Assembly: GCA_964548535.1 (NCBI GenBank)
Contig: CAZJRQ010000035.1
Span: 1 to 23,081, forward strand
Source of the DNA: CAZJRQ01 sp964548535
GTDB taxonomy: Bacteria; Bacillota; Clostridia; Oscillospirales; Ruminococcaceae
Reading direction: 5' to 3'
Length of the DNA stretch: 23,081 nucleotides
Part shown: positions 8,036 through 15,544 of the stretch, in pieces
Layout: every line of letters begins with the position of its first letter
Numbering within the stretch: the stretch's first letter is position 1
Position numbers and translations under genes: made by a program
Notes under the pieces: model-generated
Databases searched by the model: none
Seen by the model: only the letters and a program-made list of their open reading frames with translations
What the model was told of the DNA's origin: nothing

Positions 8036-9085
8036 CTACTTATCCTCCTTTTGCCTAACAATATCCAGCTTGGATTGGAATGTAACGTAATGAGGAAGCT
8101 TAAGATGTGACAAAAATCCCTGCATTTCAAGACAATCACCATGAGTAAGCACAAATTCCTCGTCCTGCGACGGAGCGGGTCCAGTAGTGTTCAAACTAGC
8201 GTCCGCAATCGACATAGCAATACACTTAGTTTCGTTGCGGCCAATAACACAGCCATATCCTCCCGAAAGTGTAAGCCTGTCAAAATCATCATCAGTTTCC
8301 GTGTGGCTAGGCCATAAAGCCTCAACCTCAGTCACCGCAATTTCACCAATAGTAATAAACTCACCGTCATGTAAAGGGTGCGGAATTTCAATCGAAATGC
8401 TGCCGCTCCTTAACTCGCTGACAGTAGGGTGAACAGCACCGTATCCACGCATAGCACTGTAAGCAACGCCCTCCAAAAATCCCTCTTCACTGCGTGTCAA
8501 AGCCTGAAGTCTAGCACTTCTAGGAGCAGGAAAAGTAAGCAAATTGCTAGTAACATCAAAAGGCTCAGTGTTATCCTCAGCCTTTTCCTCAATAGCTCCG
8601 CCAGATAGCAAAATCTCATCAACTCGAGGGCAGTAAATATCGTCAGCACCCTCATTTTCAGAAGAATCAGAAGCATTCGTTTCATTCTCAAGTAAATCAA
8701 AATTCAGCAAGCGGTGCGCGTAATCAAAAGTAGGACCTAAAATCTGTCCGCCCACAACGTCCTTAAAAGCAGCAGAAATACGCCTAGTAATCCTCATATC
8801 CTTGCAATCACAAGGAGCAGAATAATAATCACGTTTTAAAGTGCTTCGATAAGCTCTAAGTAAAAAAACCGACTCTTCAACGCTTCCAAAGCTCTGTTTT
8901 AGTGCCAAAGCAGCATATTGCGGAGCATAAAGTCCAGCCTCACTCATCACCCTGTCAACTAAAAGTGGCATGTTTGTCAAAATATCATCAACTGAAATTT
9001 TATTATCAGTACTGTTAAAAAGCTCCAAAAGCTTGAGCGACTGCTCAATAGCCTTTTCTCCGCCCTTAACTGCAACATAAGCCAT
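8036..9085 (-). CDS. phnI: C-P lyase core subunit PhnI
   Basis: Large core subunit, 349 residues (E. coli about 354). In E. coli PhnI alone is a purine nucleosidase. With PhnG, PhnH and PhnL it displaces adenine from ATP by phosphonate to give the ribose 1-phosphonate 5-triphosphate. The family start MAYVAVKGGEKAIEQS, the stretch LMSEAGLY-type motif seen here as MSEAGLYAPQYAALA, and RGYGAVHPTV, IPHPLHDGEF and LPHYVTFQSKLD are characteristic. The start codon overlaps the phnH stop by one base (TAATG), with AAAGGGGG just upstream. One base separates its stop from phnJ. A Ser/Glu/Asp-rich stretch near residues 130-170 is probably a surface loop. Confidence 0.95.
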   Translation of the reverse strand: MAYVAVKGGEKAIEQSLKLLELFNSTDNKISVDDILTNMPLLVDRVMSEAGLYAPQYAALALKQSFGSVEESVFLLRAYRSTLKRDYYSAPCDCKDMRITRRISAAFKDVVGGQILGPTFDYAHRLLNFDLLENETNASDSSENEGADDIYCPRVDEILLSGGAIEEKAEDNTEPFDVTSNLLTFPAPRSARLQALTRSEEGFLEGVAYSAMRGYGAVHPTVSELRSGSISIEIPHPLHDGEFITIGEIAVTEVEALWPSHTETDDDFDRLTLSGGYGCVIGRNETKCIAMSIADASLNTTGPAPSQDEEFVLTHGDCLEMQGFLSHLKLPHYVTFQSKLDIVRQKEDK

Positions 9086-9675
9086 TATTTTTCCCCCTTT
9101 GCAATACTAGCAAGACGTGGATAGCAGAAAAAATCTCCACTGCCATCAATAAAAATCAAATCAATTCCGCAAGGGTATTCAACATCAAGCCCCTGCTTAA
9201 TCTCAAAAATCGTGCGAATATATGTAGACACATTTTTCTCACAAACGCCGTCAATTCCAGGCGATTTTATCTTCACAGCCTCATTTCCAACCAAGCTGTC
9301 ACAAGCTATTATAATAGTAGCCGAAAGCTGAGGATCGTAAAGAGTACCCTTCTTTGCCTTAGAAAAAATCGCTTTTACGCTCTCATAATTCATCTCAGAT
9401 GTAAGAAAAATATAGTCCGCCTTGTCAATTTCCTGCTCTTTAGAAAGTGTCAAAGCACTCAAATTATTTGAAAACTTAGGATCTTTTTCAACATAAAAAG
9501 CAACCTCATTATCAACTAAAGTACAGCCCAAAGCGCATAAAAAAGAATCCTCTTCAAAGCTGTCCGAAAGCTTATCCAAACTGTTTATTTTCATAGGACG
9601 AGCCATAGAATCAAGCACTTTTCTAAAAACAAACTGAACATCAAAAACAAAATCAAATTCAAAAGCCTTCTCCAT
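9085..9675 (-). CDS. phnH: C-P lyase core subunit PhnH
   Basis: Core subunit of the C-P lyase complex, 196 residues (E. coli 194). It has a PLP-transferase-like fold without bound cofactor in known structures and helps assemble PhnG2H2I2J2. Recognisable family features are the N-terminal FDFVFDVQFVFRKVLDSMARP, phrased around RKVLDSMARPMK near 18-29, a central ADYIFL segment, and the C-terminal GIDLIFID preceding a short tail. Start ATG has GGGGGAGGAG upstream, formed by the last codons of phnG, six bases away. The stop overlaps the phnI start. The assignment is supported by position between phnG and phnI as well as by sequence. Confidence 0.92.
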   Translation of the reverse strand: MEKAFEFDFVFDVQFVFRKVLDSMARPMKINSLDKLSDSFEEDSFLCALGCTLVDNEVAFYVEKDPKFSNNLSALTLSKEQEIDKADYIFLTSEMNYESVKAIFSKAKKGTLYDPQLSATIIIACDSLVGNEAVKIKSPGIDGVCEKNVSTYIRTIFEIKQGLDVEYPCGIDLIFIDGSGDFFCYPRLASIAKGEK

Positions 9676-9681
9676 GTTAAA

Positions 9682-10113
9682 TTACTCCTCCCCCATTGTG
9701 TGAAAATCAACCTTAGATTTCAAAATTTCCGCATTCATCTGACGTCTTTGCATACGCTGCGACTGCCTAATCATCAAAATTCTATCTTTAATTTCACGCA
9801 TTTCAACAAGCTTAGCTGAAAATCCAGCATCAATAATAGCACAATCCAAAGCCTTGTCAAAATCATCACCCATGCAAACGGCAAAACCCTTTTCGCCCTC
9901 AACTTCAACCATGCACTCACAGCAAAGCACCTCGCCCAAATAAAACAAACTATTGCCAACAGGCTCACGCATTTTAATCATAGTAAGGGTTTTTTGCGGC
10001 TCGCGAATAATTTTAACCTTATATTTATCAGAAATCACCTTTGAAATTTCCACCGCATATTGAGTCTTAGCACCATTCAAAATACCTGTGTAATCACGTC
10101 TTGTAAGTTCCAT
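9682..10113 (-). CDS. phnG: C-P lyase core subunit PhnG
   Basis: First gene of the phosphonate operon; a small core subunit that binds PhnI and helps form the ribose 1-phosphonate triphosphate. The 143-residue product matches PhnG in length and in its C-terminal signature QMNAEILKSKVDFHTM (E. coli ends in a similar NASRVDFFTM). It has MIKMREPVGNSLFYLGEVL near residues 47-65 and a conserved acidic/Ala patch ALDCAIIDA. The frame could be extended to a TTG at 10131, but the ATG at 10113 has AGGGAG six bases upstream and fits family length. The leader from the predicted start site is about 30 bases. Confidence 0.93.
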   Translation of the reverse strand: MELTRRDYTGILNGAKTQYAVEISKVISDKYKVKIIREPQKTLTMIKMREPVGNSLFYLGEVLCCECMVEVEGEKGFAVCMGDDFDKALDCAIIDAGFSAKLVEMREIKDRILMIRQSQRMQRRQMNAEILKSKVDFHTMGEE

Positions 10114-10150
10114 AATAATCTCCCTTCGCAAGTTTTATTCAACAACACAA

Positions 10151-10179
10151 ATCATATCATATTAGTGAAAAATCAACAA
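10151..10179 (-). promoter_or_regulatory. Predicted sigma-A promoter of the phosphonate operon
   Basis: Minus-strand hexamers TTGTTG (10174-10179) and TATGAT (10151-10156) are 17 bases apart. Transcription would start near 10144, leaving a leader of about 30 bases to phnG. The -35 box is poor, as expected for a promoter that needs an activator, and direct repeats lie just upstream. Confidence 0.55.
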
Positions 10180-10188
10180 TCAAATCTA

Positions 10189-10231
10189 GGTAAATGCTCT
10201 GTAAACCAATGAAAAACTATGTAAATGTAAA
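10189..10231 (-). promoter_or_regulatory. Candidate Pho box: TTTACA-type direct repeats upstream of phnG
   Basis: On the minus strand the hexamers TTTACA (10226-10231), TTTACA (10220-10225), TTTTCA (10210-10215), TTTACA (10200-10205) and TTTACC (10189-10194) occur. The last four are spaced 10, 10 and 11 bases start to start. PhoP/PhoB-family regulators of Firmicutes bind TT(A/T/C)ACA-like direct repeats at this helical spacing. The nearest repeat ends 9 bases upstream of the predicted -35 box. The pattern is seen; the binding protein is inferred. The AT-rich setting makes chance repeats possible. Confidence 0.45.
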
Positions 10232-10412
10232 ATTCAAAAACCACGCACAAAGGCAGATATTAAAAAGGTTTATCAACTTTACATTTCAAGATATAAAATC
10301 TAAATTTGACTAAATTTTTACAGCCGCGGTATGAAAACAGTGTCATTTTAACCATATTAATTTACTAAAAATTGAAAATAATTATCGTTTGTCATATACT
10401 TGTAAAAAGCTA

Positions 10413-10442
10413 TTGACTTGTGATATTTGAATGTAGTATAAT
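10413..10442 (+). promoter_or_regulatory. Sigma-A promoter of the SulP transporter gene
   Basis: TTGACT (10413-10418) and a perfect TATAAT (10437-10442) are 18 bases apart. They direct transcription to the right, with a start near 10450 and a leader of about 37 bases. The remaining ~180 bases between this promoter and the phn control region (about 10232-10412) are AT-rich, with no gene seen. A weaker TTGACT followed by TATGAA around 10303-10335 might be a second promoter. Confidence 0.75.
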
Positions 10443-10486
10443 GTATTAAATCTGTGTTCAAACACTAAATATTCAGGGGGATTTGT

Positions 10487-12076
10487 ATGCTTATTAAGGA
10501 CTATTTCACCACCCTTCAAACGGAGTTTCGTAACTATAATCTAACAAAATTCCGAAAAGATTTTTTGGCCGGAATAACCGTCGCCGCCGTAGCAATTCCA
10601 CTATCTCTAGCCTTTGGAGTAAGCTCAGGAGCAACCGCCGCCGCCGGACTAGTCACAGCCATTTTGTCAGGACTAATAATAGGTACACTCTCAGGCACAT
10701 CATTCCTAGTAAGCGGACTAACAGGAGCAATGTCCGCAATAATCGCCCCAATAATAACTCAGTATGGACTTCAAGGTGTTTTCATAGCAAGCCTTATGGC
10801 AGGAATTTTAATCTTGCTGACAGGTGTTTTCAATCTAGGCAAAATAGTTTCGCTTATCCCCTCCCCAGTAATCACCGGCTTCACCAGCGGAATTGCAATA
10901 ATAATAGTACTAGGTCAAATCAACAACCTAACAGGCCTTTCAAGCAAAGGTGAAAATGTCGTCCAAAAAACCGCAAGCTATTTCACAACAGAACAACACT
11001 TTCACATAACGTCTTTTATAATAGGTATAGCAGTGATAATTCTCATGTTCGCCTACCCAAAAAGACTTAGCAAATACTGTCCGCCGTCACTAATAGCACT
11101 AGTTTTAGCGACGCTTTTCAATAGTATTTTGAGCCTAAATGCTAATACATTAGGCGAAATTCCCAAAACGATAATGCTAGTCGACCATTTGAAAACATCG
11201 CAAATAACCCTTTCAAATGTCATAGATTTAATAGCCCCAGCAATATCAATAGCCGCATTAGGATTTATAGAAACTTTGCTCTGCGGTACATCAGCAGGCA
11301 GAATGAAAAACGCAAAAATGAAATCAAATGTAGAGCTAACCGCACAAGGAATAGGCATGATGATAATCCCGTTCTTTGGCGGAATGCCCCCAACAGCGGC
11401 AATAGCAAGAACCAGTGTCGGCATAAAATCAGACGGACAAACAAGAATAGTTTCAATAATCCACGCACTAATTCTGCTAATATCAATCCTTGTGCTAAGC
11501 GAAGCAATGTCGCTGATACCACTGTCCGCACTAGCCGGAGTACTAATCGCAACCGCTTGGCGAATGAACGAGTGGACAGCAATAAAATCTATGTTCAGCA
11601 ACAAAATAAAAACCGCAATCTTTCAATTTTTGATAACAATGATAGCAACAGTAATCTTCGATTTAACTATAGCGATATTGATAGGACTAACATTCTCGTT
11701 TGCCATGTACATTATAAAATCATCCAAATTACAAATAAAAACAGATCAAACCGACCTGCCAGAAAGCACCTGTATAGTCCACATCTCAGGACCTCTCTAT
11801 TTCGCCACAGCCTTAAAACTTGAAGAAAAAATCATAAATCTTGACAACCAAAACACTGTAATATTTTCGATGAACGAAGTAACAACCGCCGATATTTCAG
11901 GACTAGAAACGCTAAAAAACATCTGCAAACAACTAGTATCAAGCGATAAAAAAATATATCTAATAAACCTAAAACCCGAAGTCTTATCACTAATCAACCG
12001 CACAAAATTCGCCAAAGACTTCAGCTATAATATATTCAAAAACAGTACGCAATCGCATGAAAGCATAAAATTATAA
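10487..12076 (+). CDS. SulP-family anion transporter with STAS domain
   Basis: Inner-membrane SLC26/SulP transporter, 529 residues. Members move sulfate, bicarbonate or dicarboxylates, usually with H+ or Na+; the substrate cannot be read from this sequence. The N-terminal half has the family core AIPLSLAFGVSSGATAAAG near residue 36 followed by SGLTGAMSA (many members have GPTGA), and many membrane helices to about residue 415. A cytoplasmic STAS domain follows (about 430-520), with VHISGPLYFATA and the loop TTADISGLETL. The start follows AGGGGG by 6 bases. It is the only plus-strand gene and uses many A- and C-ending codons (ATA, CTA), matching plus-strand base bias. Divergence from the phosphonate operon may be coincidence or shared control. 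Confidence 0.9.
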   Translation: MLIKDYFTTLQTEFRNYNLTKFRKDFLAGITVAAVAIPLSLAFGVSSGATAAAGLVTAILSGLIIGTLSGTSFLVSGLTGAMSAIIAPIITQYGLQGVFIASLMAGILILLTGVFNLGKIVSLIPSPVITGFTSGIAIIIVLGQINNLTGLSSKGENVVQKTASYFTTEQHFHITSFIIGIAVIILMFAYPKRLSKYCPPSLIALVLATLFNSILSLNANTLGEIPKTIMLVDHLKTSQITLSNVIDLIAPAISIAALGFIETLLCGTSAGRMKNAKMKSNVELTAQGIGMMIIPFFGGMPPTAAIARTSVGIKSDGQTRIVSIIHALILLISILVLSEAMSLIPLSALAGVLIATAWRMNEWTAIKSMFSNKIKTAIFQFLITMIATVIFDLTIAILIGLTFSFAMYIIKSSKLQIKTDQTDLPESTCIVHISGPLYFATALKLEEKIINLDNQNTVIFSMNEVTTADISGLETLKNICKQLVSSDKKIYLINLKPEVLSLINRTKFAKDFSYNIFKNSTQSHESIKL

Positions 12077-12083
12077 ATACAAC

Positions 12084-12128
12084 AAAAAAGCAAGTCTGGC
12101 AATCATTTTGCCAGACTTGCTCAATTTT
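12084..12128. terminator. Strong bidirectional intrinsic terminator
   Basis: A perfect 14-bp stem (12089-12102 with 12108-12121) and 5-base loop is flanked by six A residues on the left and TTTTT on the right. It can therefore end the rightward SulP transcript and, with a TTTTTT tract on the minus strand, the leftward kinase operon. It begins 8 bases after the SulP stop. Confidence 0.92.
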
Positions 12129-12320
12129 TAAGTAAATTCATTTTTTTCATGGAGAACATATATCAAAGTTCGTCCGAACCTTGCCTGCAAGGCTGTACCT
12201 TTGTATAAAACATTAGACAATCAAACCCATGCGTAAATACTTTTAGGCAAAACCTTACGTCGAAAAGCCATACATAATATAACTTACGCAGACGGCGAAA
12301 TCCCCCTTGCGCACCAATGG
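12129..12320. other. Intergenic segment with small inverted repeats, no gene supported
   Basis: Lies between the shared terminator and the end of the kinase gene. It contains adjacent short hairpins: GTTC/GAAC (12168-12179) and CCTTG/CAAGG with loop CCTG (12179-12192). These are bracketed by CAAAG (12164-12168) and CTTTG (12199-12203). A second pair, GCGTAA/TTACGC, lies about 50 bases apart further right. I do not recognise a known RNA family and see no supported start plus ribosome site. Confidence 0.3.
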
Positions 12321-13556
12321 CTAAGCCTCGCGAAAAACCGATGTAACCGCAATAACATCACCGTCAGCGCTCGCAAAAATATCTCCGTCCATTTTCTTCA
12401 TCAAATCACGGCAAATGTATAGCCCCAAACCGCTTCCGCCGTTGCTTCCAATATTCGAACCTCGCCAAAAGCTGTTAAAAATATTTGGCAGTTCAGCTTG
12501 ACTAAGAGTGCAGCCAGTATTCTTCACACAAACCAGCCTGCAATCCTCTTCCTGTGATACGCTCAGCGAAATCTCTCGACCATCGCCATATTTAACAGCA
12601 TTCTCAATAATATTTTGCAAAACCTCAACAGACCTGTCCAAATCGCCCAGCAAAATGCAGTTGAGATAATCATCAACAACAAAACTAATCTTCAAAAGAT
12701 TAAGCTTTTCAACATAATAATTCTGTATCCTGCCAATCAATTCCGACAAATAAAACTCCCCGTTTTCAACCTCAAGATTAAGAAAATCCTCGCTTGATGC
12801 CTTGATAATCTGTGTTACAAAATTCTCAATCTCGTCCGCGTTTTTGTTAATACTCTCAGCAATTTCCTTCTTCTTTGCCTCGTCCCTGTATAAGTCCTTA
12901 GATAAAGCCATTGAGTATAACTTAATAGCCGAAAGCGGAGTCTTAATATCATGAGAAATCGCCAAAACAAGCGTCTTTTTCTCCTTGTAAAGCTCGTATT
13001 CTTTTAGCTTGTGCTCCTCCAAATTCTCGCGGAGCATGTTTATTCCCCAAGTAAATCTACCAAAAAATCGACTCTTGTTTTCTTTTATAGGCGCAGTCAA
13101 ATTCCCCTTAGAAAGTTCCAAAGGAAGTTCCGAAATCTGATTAAACGGATTCAAAATTTTAGTGCGAATATAAACCCAAATCGAAATGAAAATCAGCAGA
13201 ACAGCCCCCATAATAACATTCATAATCAAGATAATATCATTATTTTTCTGAACCCCGTAAACATAATCAAACCTGTAAAAATCGCCGCCAATTTCCTTAA
13301 TCAAATAATCATAATCAATAGCAGAGGAAAAATCTTCACCATATTCACCCGACAATTTAACTACACCAACAATGTCAGAATAATCAGCCAAATCATATAT
13401 CTCACCAGCTTGAATTTTATTAGCAATCCTGTTGATTTCCACGCGATACCCCCTGCCTGACTCGTCGGATTTACTATCTAAATAAACATTCATGCCAGCA
13501 ATCATGAGTAAAATCAGTACTAAAGATATCGCAAAAACCCAGTTAAATTTCTTCAT
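12321..13556 (-). CDS. Membrane sensor histidine kinase
   Basis: Sensor kinase of a two-component system, 411 residues. The layout is: membrane helix 6-24; external region about 25-106 that is probably the sensing domain; second helix about 108-130; HAMP-like linker 131-185; dimerisation/phosphoacceptor domain with AISHDIKTPLSAIK, phosphorylated His202; and ATPase domain with NIIENAVKYGDG (N box), VKNTGCTL (G1) and GGSGLGLYI (G2). The kinase core resembles VanS-like and bacitracin-sensing kinases, but the roughly 80-residue external region is longer than in the intramembrane-sensing BceS type. The ribosome site GGAGGGG is 11 bases from the ATG. It is the last gene of the ABC transporter operon, 31 bases after its response regulator. 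Confidence 0.92.
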   Translation of the reverse strand: MKKFNWVFAISLVLILLMIAGMNVYLDSKSDESGRGYRVEINRIANKIQAGEIYDLADYSDIVGVVKLSGEYGEDFSSAIDYDYLIKEIGGDFYRFDYVYGVQKNNDIILIMNVIMGAVLLIFISIWVYIRTKILNPFNQISELPLELSKGNLTAPIKENKSRFFGRFTWGINMLRENLEEHKLKEYELYKEKKTLVLAISHDIKTPLSAIKLYSMALSKDLYRDEAKKKEIAESINKNADEIENFVTQIIKASSEDFLNLEVENGEFYLSELIGRIQNYYVEKLNLLKISFVVDDYLNCILLGDLDRSVEVLQNIIENAVKYGDGREISLSVSQEEDCRLVCVKNTGCTLSQAELPNIFNSFWRGSNIGSNGGSGLGLYICRDLMKKMDGDIFASADGDVIAVTSVFREA

Positions 13557-13587
13557 GAAAAATGCTTCCCCTCCAGTTTAGTAAATG

Positions 13588-14250
13588 CTACTCAAAGCGA
13601 TACCCAACACCCCACACAGTCAAAATACGAGTAGGTTTTTTCGGCTCTTGCTCAATCTTCTCCCTTAGCCACTTTATATGTACAGTAAGTGTCTGAGCCT
13701 CCGAAAAACTGTCGAATCCCCAAATCTTATTGAAAATCCAATCCTTTTTAAGCACCTTACCCTTGTTCTCAATCAAAAGCAAAAGCAGGTCAAACTCCTT
13801 CGATGTCATGCTTATTGACTCACCATCTCTATAAACAATACGTGAAACCTTGTCGATTTTCAACTCATTATCAACAATAACATCCGAATCATATCTCCTC
13901 TTGAAAATCCCGCTGATTTTCGCAAGCATAATATCAATATCATACGGCTTTTCGATGTAATCATCAGCTCCAAGCACAATTCCGTTGAGCTTATCCTCCT
14001 TGCCGATTTTCGCACTGACAATCAGAATAGGAACATTACTCTTCTCACGAATTTTCTGACAAACCTCAAACCCGTCCATTTCAGGGAGCATAATATCAAG
14101 CACAACAAGCTTAGCACCCTCAGCCTGATAGTACCATAAAGCATCCTCACCGCTTTCACAAAGCTTAACGCTGTAACCGTCCGCCTCTAGAAAATCACAA
14201 AGCAAATTGCCAAGCTCAAAATTATCCTCAACTATAAGTATGTCAGTCAT
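13588..14250 (-). CDS. OmpR/PhoB-type response regulator
   Basis: DNA-binding response regulator, 220 residues, partner of the kinase encoded next. The receiver domain spans 1-115, with acidic residues E8 and D9, phosphoacceptor D52 in VVLDIMLPEMDG, Ser79 and Lys101 (EKP). The winged-helix domain is about 125-220, with SMTSKEFDLLLLL, LTVHIKWLREKIE and the terminal RILTVWGVGYRFE. It starts at an ATG 4 bases after GAGGTGA, which itself overlaps the stop of the small membrane protein. It likely controls its own operon, and a small palindrome lies near that promoter. It resembles VanR more than PhoP, so it is not an obvious candidate for the phosphonate promoter. Confidence 0.93.
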   Translation of the reverse strand: MTDILIVEDNFELGNLLCDFLEADGYSVKLCESGEDALWYYQAEGAKLVVLDIMLPEMDGFEVCQKIREKSNVPILIVSAKIGKEDKLNGIVLGADDYIEKPYDIDIMLAKISGIFKRRYDSDVIVDNELKIDKVSRIVYRDGESISMTSKEFDLLLLLIENKGKVLKKDWIFNKIWGFDSFSEAQTLTVHIKWLREKIEQEPKKPTRILTVWGVGYRFE

Positions 14251-14258
14251 AGTTCACC

Positions 14259-14714
14259 TCATTGTTTAATAAAATTAAAAACGACATATAAAAAATGCAG
14301 TATTGTAAATATGATTATTGGTACCATAGCAATAATATTCTGCCTGTCTATTGCAAAAAACAAAAACGCTAAGCAGGGAAAAATACATAAAGCTATTAAA
14401 ACTGGTAACGCCACAACGCCTAAATAATAAACTACCCAAGCTAAAAAATATAAGACCAGAAAAACCAGAGTAACATAAATCCATTTGCTGCCAAAAGTAA
14501 ATGGAACAGCATTTTTGTTTGATATAAAACATAATGCAATTACTAATATCACCTGAAAAACACTTGCTGTCATATCAATTTTAGGTGTAACAGATTGATT
14601 TTTCAAAACATCATTTGGTGCTGAAACAGCAAACCAAATAAAATTCGGAACCATAATAAGCAAAAACAAAATCAACCCTTGAACATTAAAAGACATCTGA
14701 TATTTATCTAGCAT
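14259..14714 (-). CDS. Unrecognised small multi-spanning membrane protein
   Basis: I do not recognise a named family. From the ATG at 14714 the product has 151 residues and is very hydrophobic. Probable membrane helices lie near 10-30 (GLILFLLIMVPNFIWFAV), 50-68, 76-97, 99-120 and 125-146. An external or internal loop, SAPNDVLKNQSVTPKID, lies after the first helix. The frame extends upstream to a TTG overlapping the ATPase gene, but the chosen ATG has GAGGTG six bases before it. It sits between the ATPase and response regulator, 8 bases from the latter, so it is translated in the same operon. It could be an accessory subunit of the transporter or an immunity-type protein; neither can be shown from sequence. 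Confidence 0.8.
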   Translation of the reverse strand: MLDKYQMSFNVQGLILFLLIMVPNFIWFAVSAPNDVLKNQSVTPKIDMTASVFQVILVIALCFISNKNAVPFTFGSKWIYVTLVFLVLYFLAWVVYYLGVVALPVLIALCIFPCLAFLFFAIDRQNIIAMVPIIIFTILHFLYVVFNFIKQ

Positions 14715-14746
14715 GATATTCACCTCAAAAACTATTTTCGATTTTT

Positions 14747-15517
14747 TTACCAACCCATATCCATAAGCCAGTTAGTAAGAGTTCTCTCACGCTTGCGAAT
14801 TTCGCCCTCGTCATTTTTAATCTTATCTAGATTATACTCTCCTTTTATGTTCCCGTCAACTATATATAAAACTCTTGTACATTTTGCTGCAACTTTTACA
14901 TCATGAGTAACAAGCATAATAGCCGTACCCTCGTCATTAATTTTAATAAGTTCCTTCATAACCTCGTCAGAAGATGTTCTGTTTAACGCACCAGTTGGCT
15001 CATCAGCAAAAATCATCTTAGGACGATTAATCAAACTTCTGCAAATGCAAGCTCTTTGCAATTGTCCTCCAGAAACTTCGTTGATATCATTATCCGCAAT
15101 CTCGACAATCCCAAGCTTTCGCATAAGATCAACACCGCGCTGTGCAGTCTCCTTGCGTGACTCATTATTTTTCTTTGACTGGCAAGCAGGAAGAATAATG
15201 TTATCAAGCACAGTCAGATTTTTAAGCATATACATCTGCTGAAAAATAAATCCCATGTCATCAAGCCTAATCTCAGCAAGAGCATTAGCGCCAAGCTTGC
15301 TGATGTCCTTTTTATCAAATAAAACCTCGCCAGAAGTCACATTGTCCATGCCCGAAACGGTGTAAAGCAAAGTCGATTTTTCCGAGCCAGAAGGCCCCAT
15401 AACAGCCACCATTTCACCGTCCTTAATAGACAAATCCACATTCTTCAACACGTTGTTCTGATGTTTATTTACAATATAAGTCTTGCAAAGTGATTTTACT
15501 TCAATCAAATTAGCCAT
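14747..15517 (-). CDS. SalX/MacB-type ABC transporter ATPase with altered Walker A
   Basis: ATPase partner of the FtsX-type permease, 256 residues. Motifs are a Q-loop in FIFQQMYMLKN (Gln93/94), signature VSGGQLQR at 148-155, Walker B MIFADE ending at E173, PTGALN, and switch His205 in VTHD. The C-terminal RTLTNWLMDMGW is typical of Firmicutes peptide-export or detoxification ATPases. The Walker A reads GPSGSEKST at 41-49: the normally invariant glycine before the lysine is Glu46. The codon is GAA at 15380-15382, one base from GGA. Such a change is expected to weaken or abolish nucleotide binding unless compensated. The start ATG has AAAGGAG 8 bases upstream and is 27 bases after the permease. 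Confidence 0.9.
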   Translation of the reverse strand: MANLIEVKSLCKTYIVNKHQNNVLKNVDLSIKDGEMVAVMGPSGSEKSTLLYTVSGMDNVTSGEVLFDKKDISKLGANALAEIRLDDMGFIFQQMYMLKNLTVLDNIILPACQSKKNNESRKETAQRGVDLMRKLGIVEIADNDINEVSGGQLQRACICRSLINRPKMIFADEPTGALNRTSSDEVMKELIKINDEGTAIMLVTHDVKVAAKCTRVLYIVDGNIKGEYNLDKIKNDEGEIRKRERTLTNWLMDMGW

Positions 15518-15544
15518 AATAATTTCTCCTTTTTCTTATTCAAG

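Noticed and set aside
8035..8154. 40-residue N-terminal extension of PhnJ
   Set aside because: It overlaps the conserved C-terminus of phnI in another frame and does not match PhnJ. The internal ATG at 8034 has a strong ribosome site and gives the family length.
10114..10131. TTG start for phnG
   Set aside because: The ribosome binding sequence lies inside this extension; the ATG at 10113 is correctly spaced from it.
11053..11604. 183-residue minus-strand open frame
   Set aside because: It is antisense to the SulP membrane domain; it has no ribosome site or family match and arises from the skewed codon use of sulP.
14715..14753. Upstream TTG start for the small membrane protein
   Set aside because: It overlaps the ATPase gene and has no ribosome site, whereas GAGGTG precedes the ATG at 14714 by six bases.
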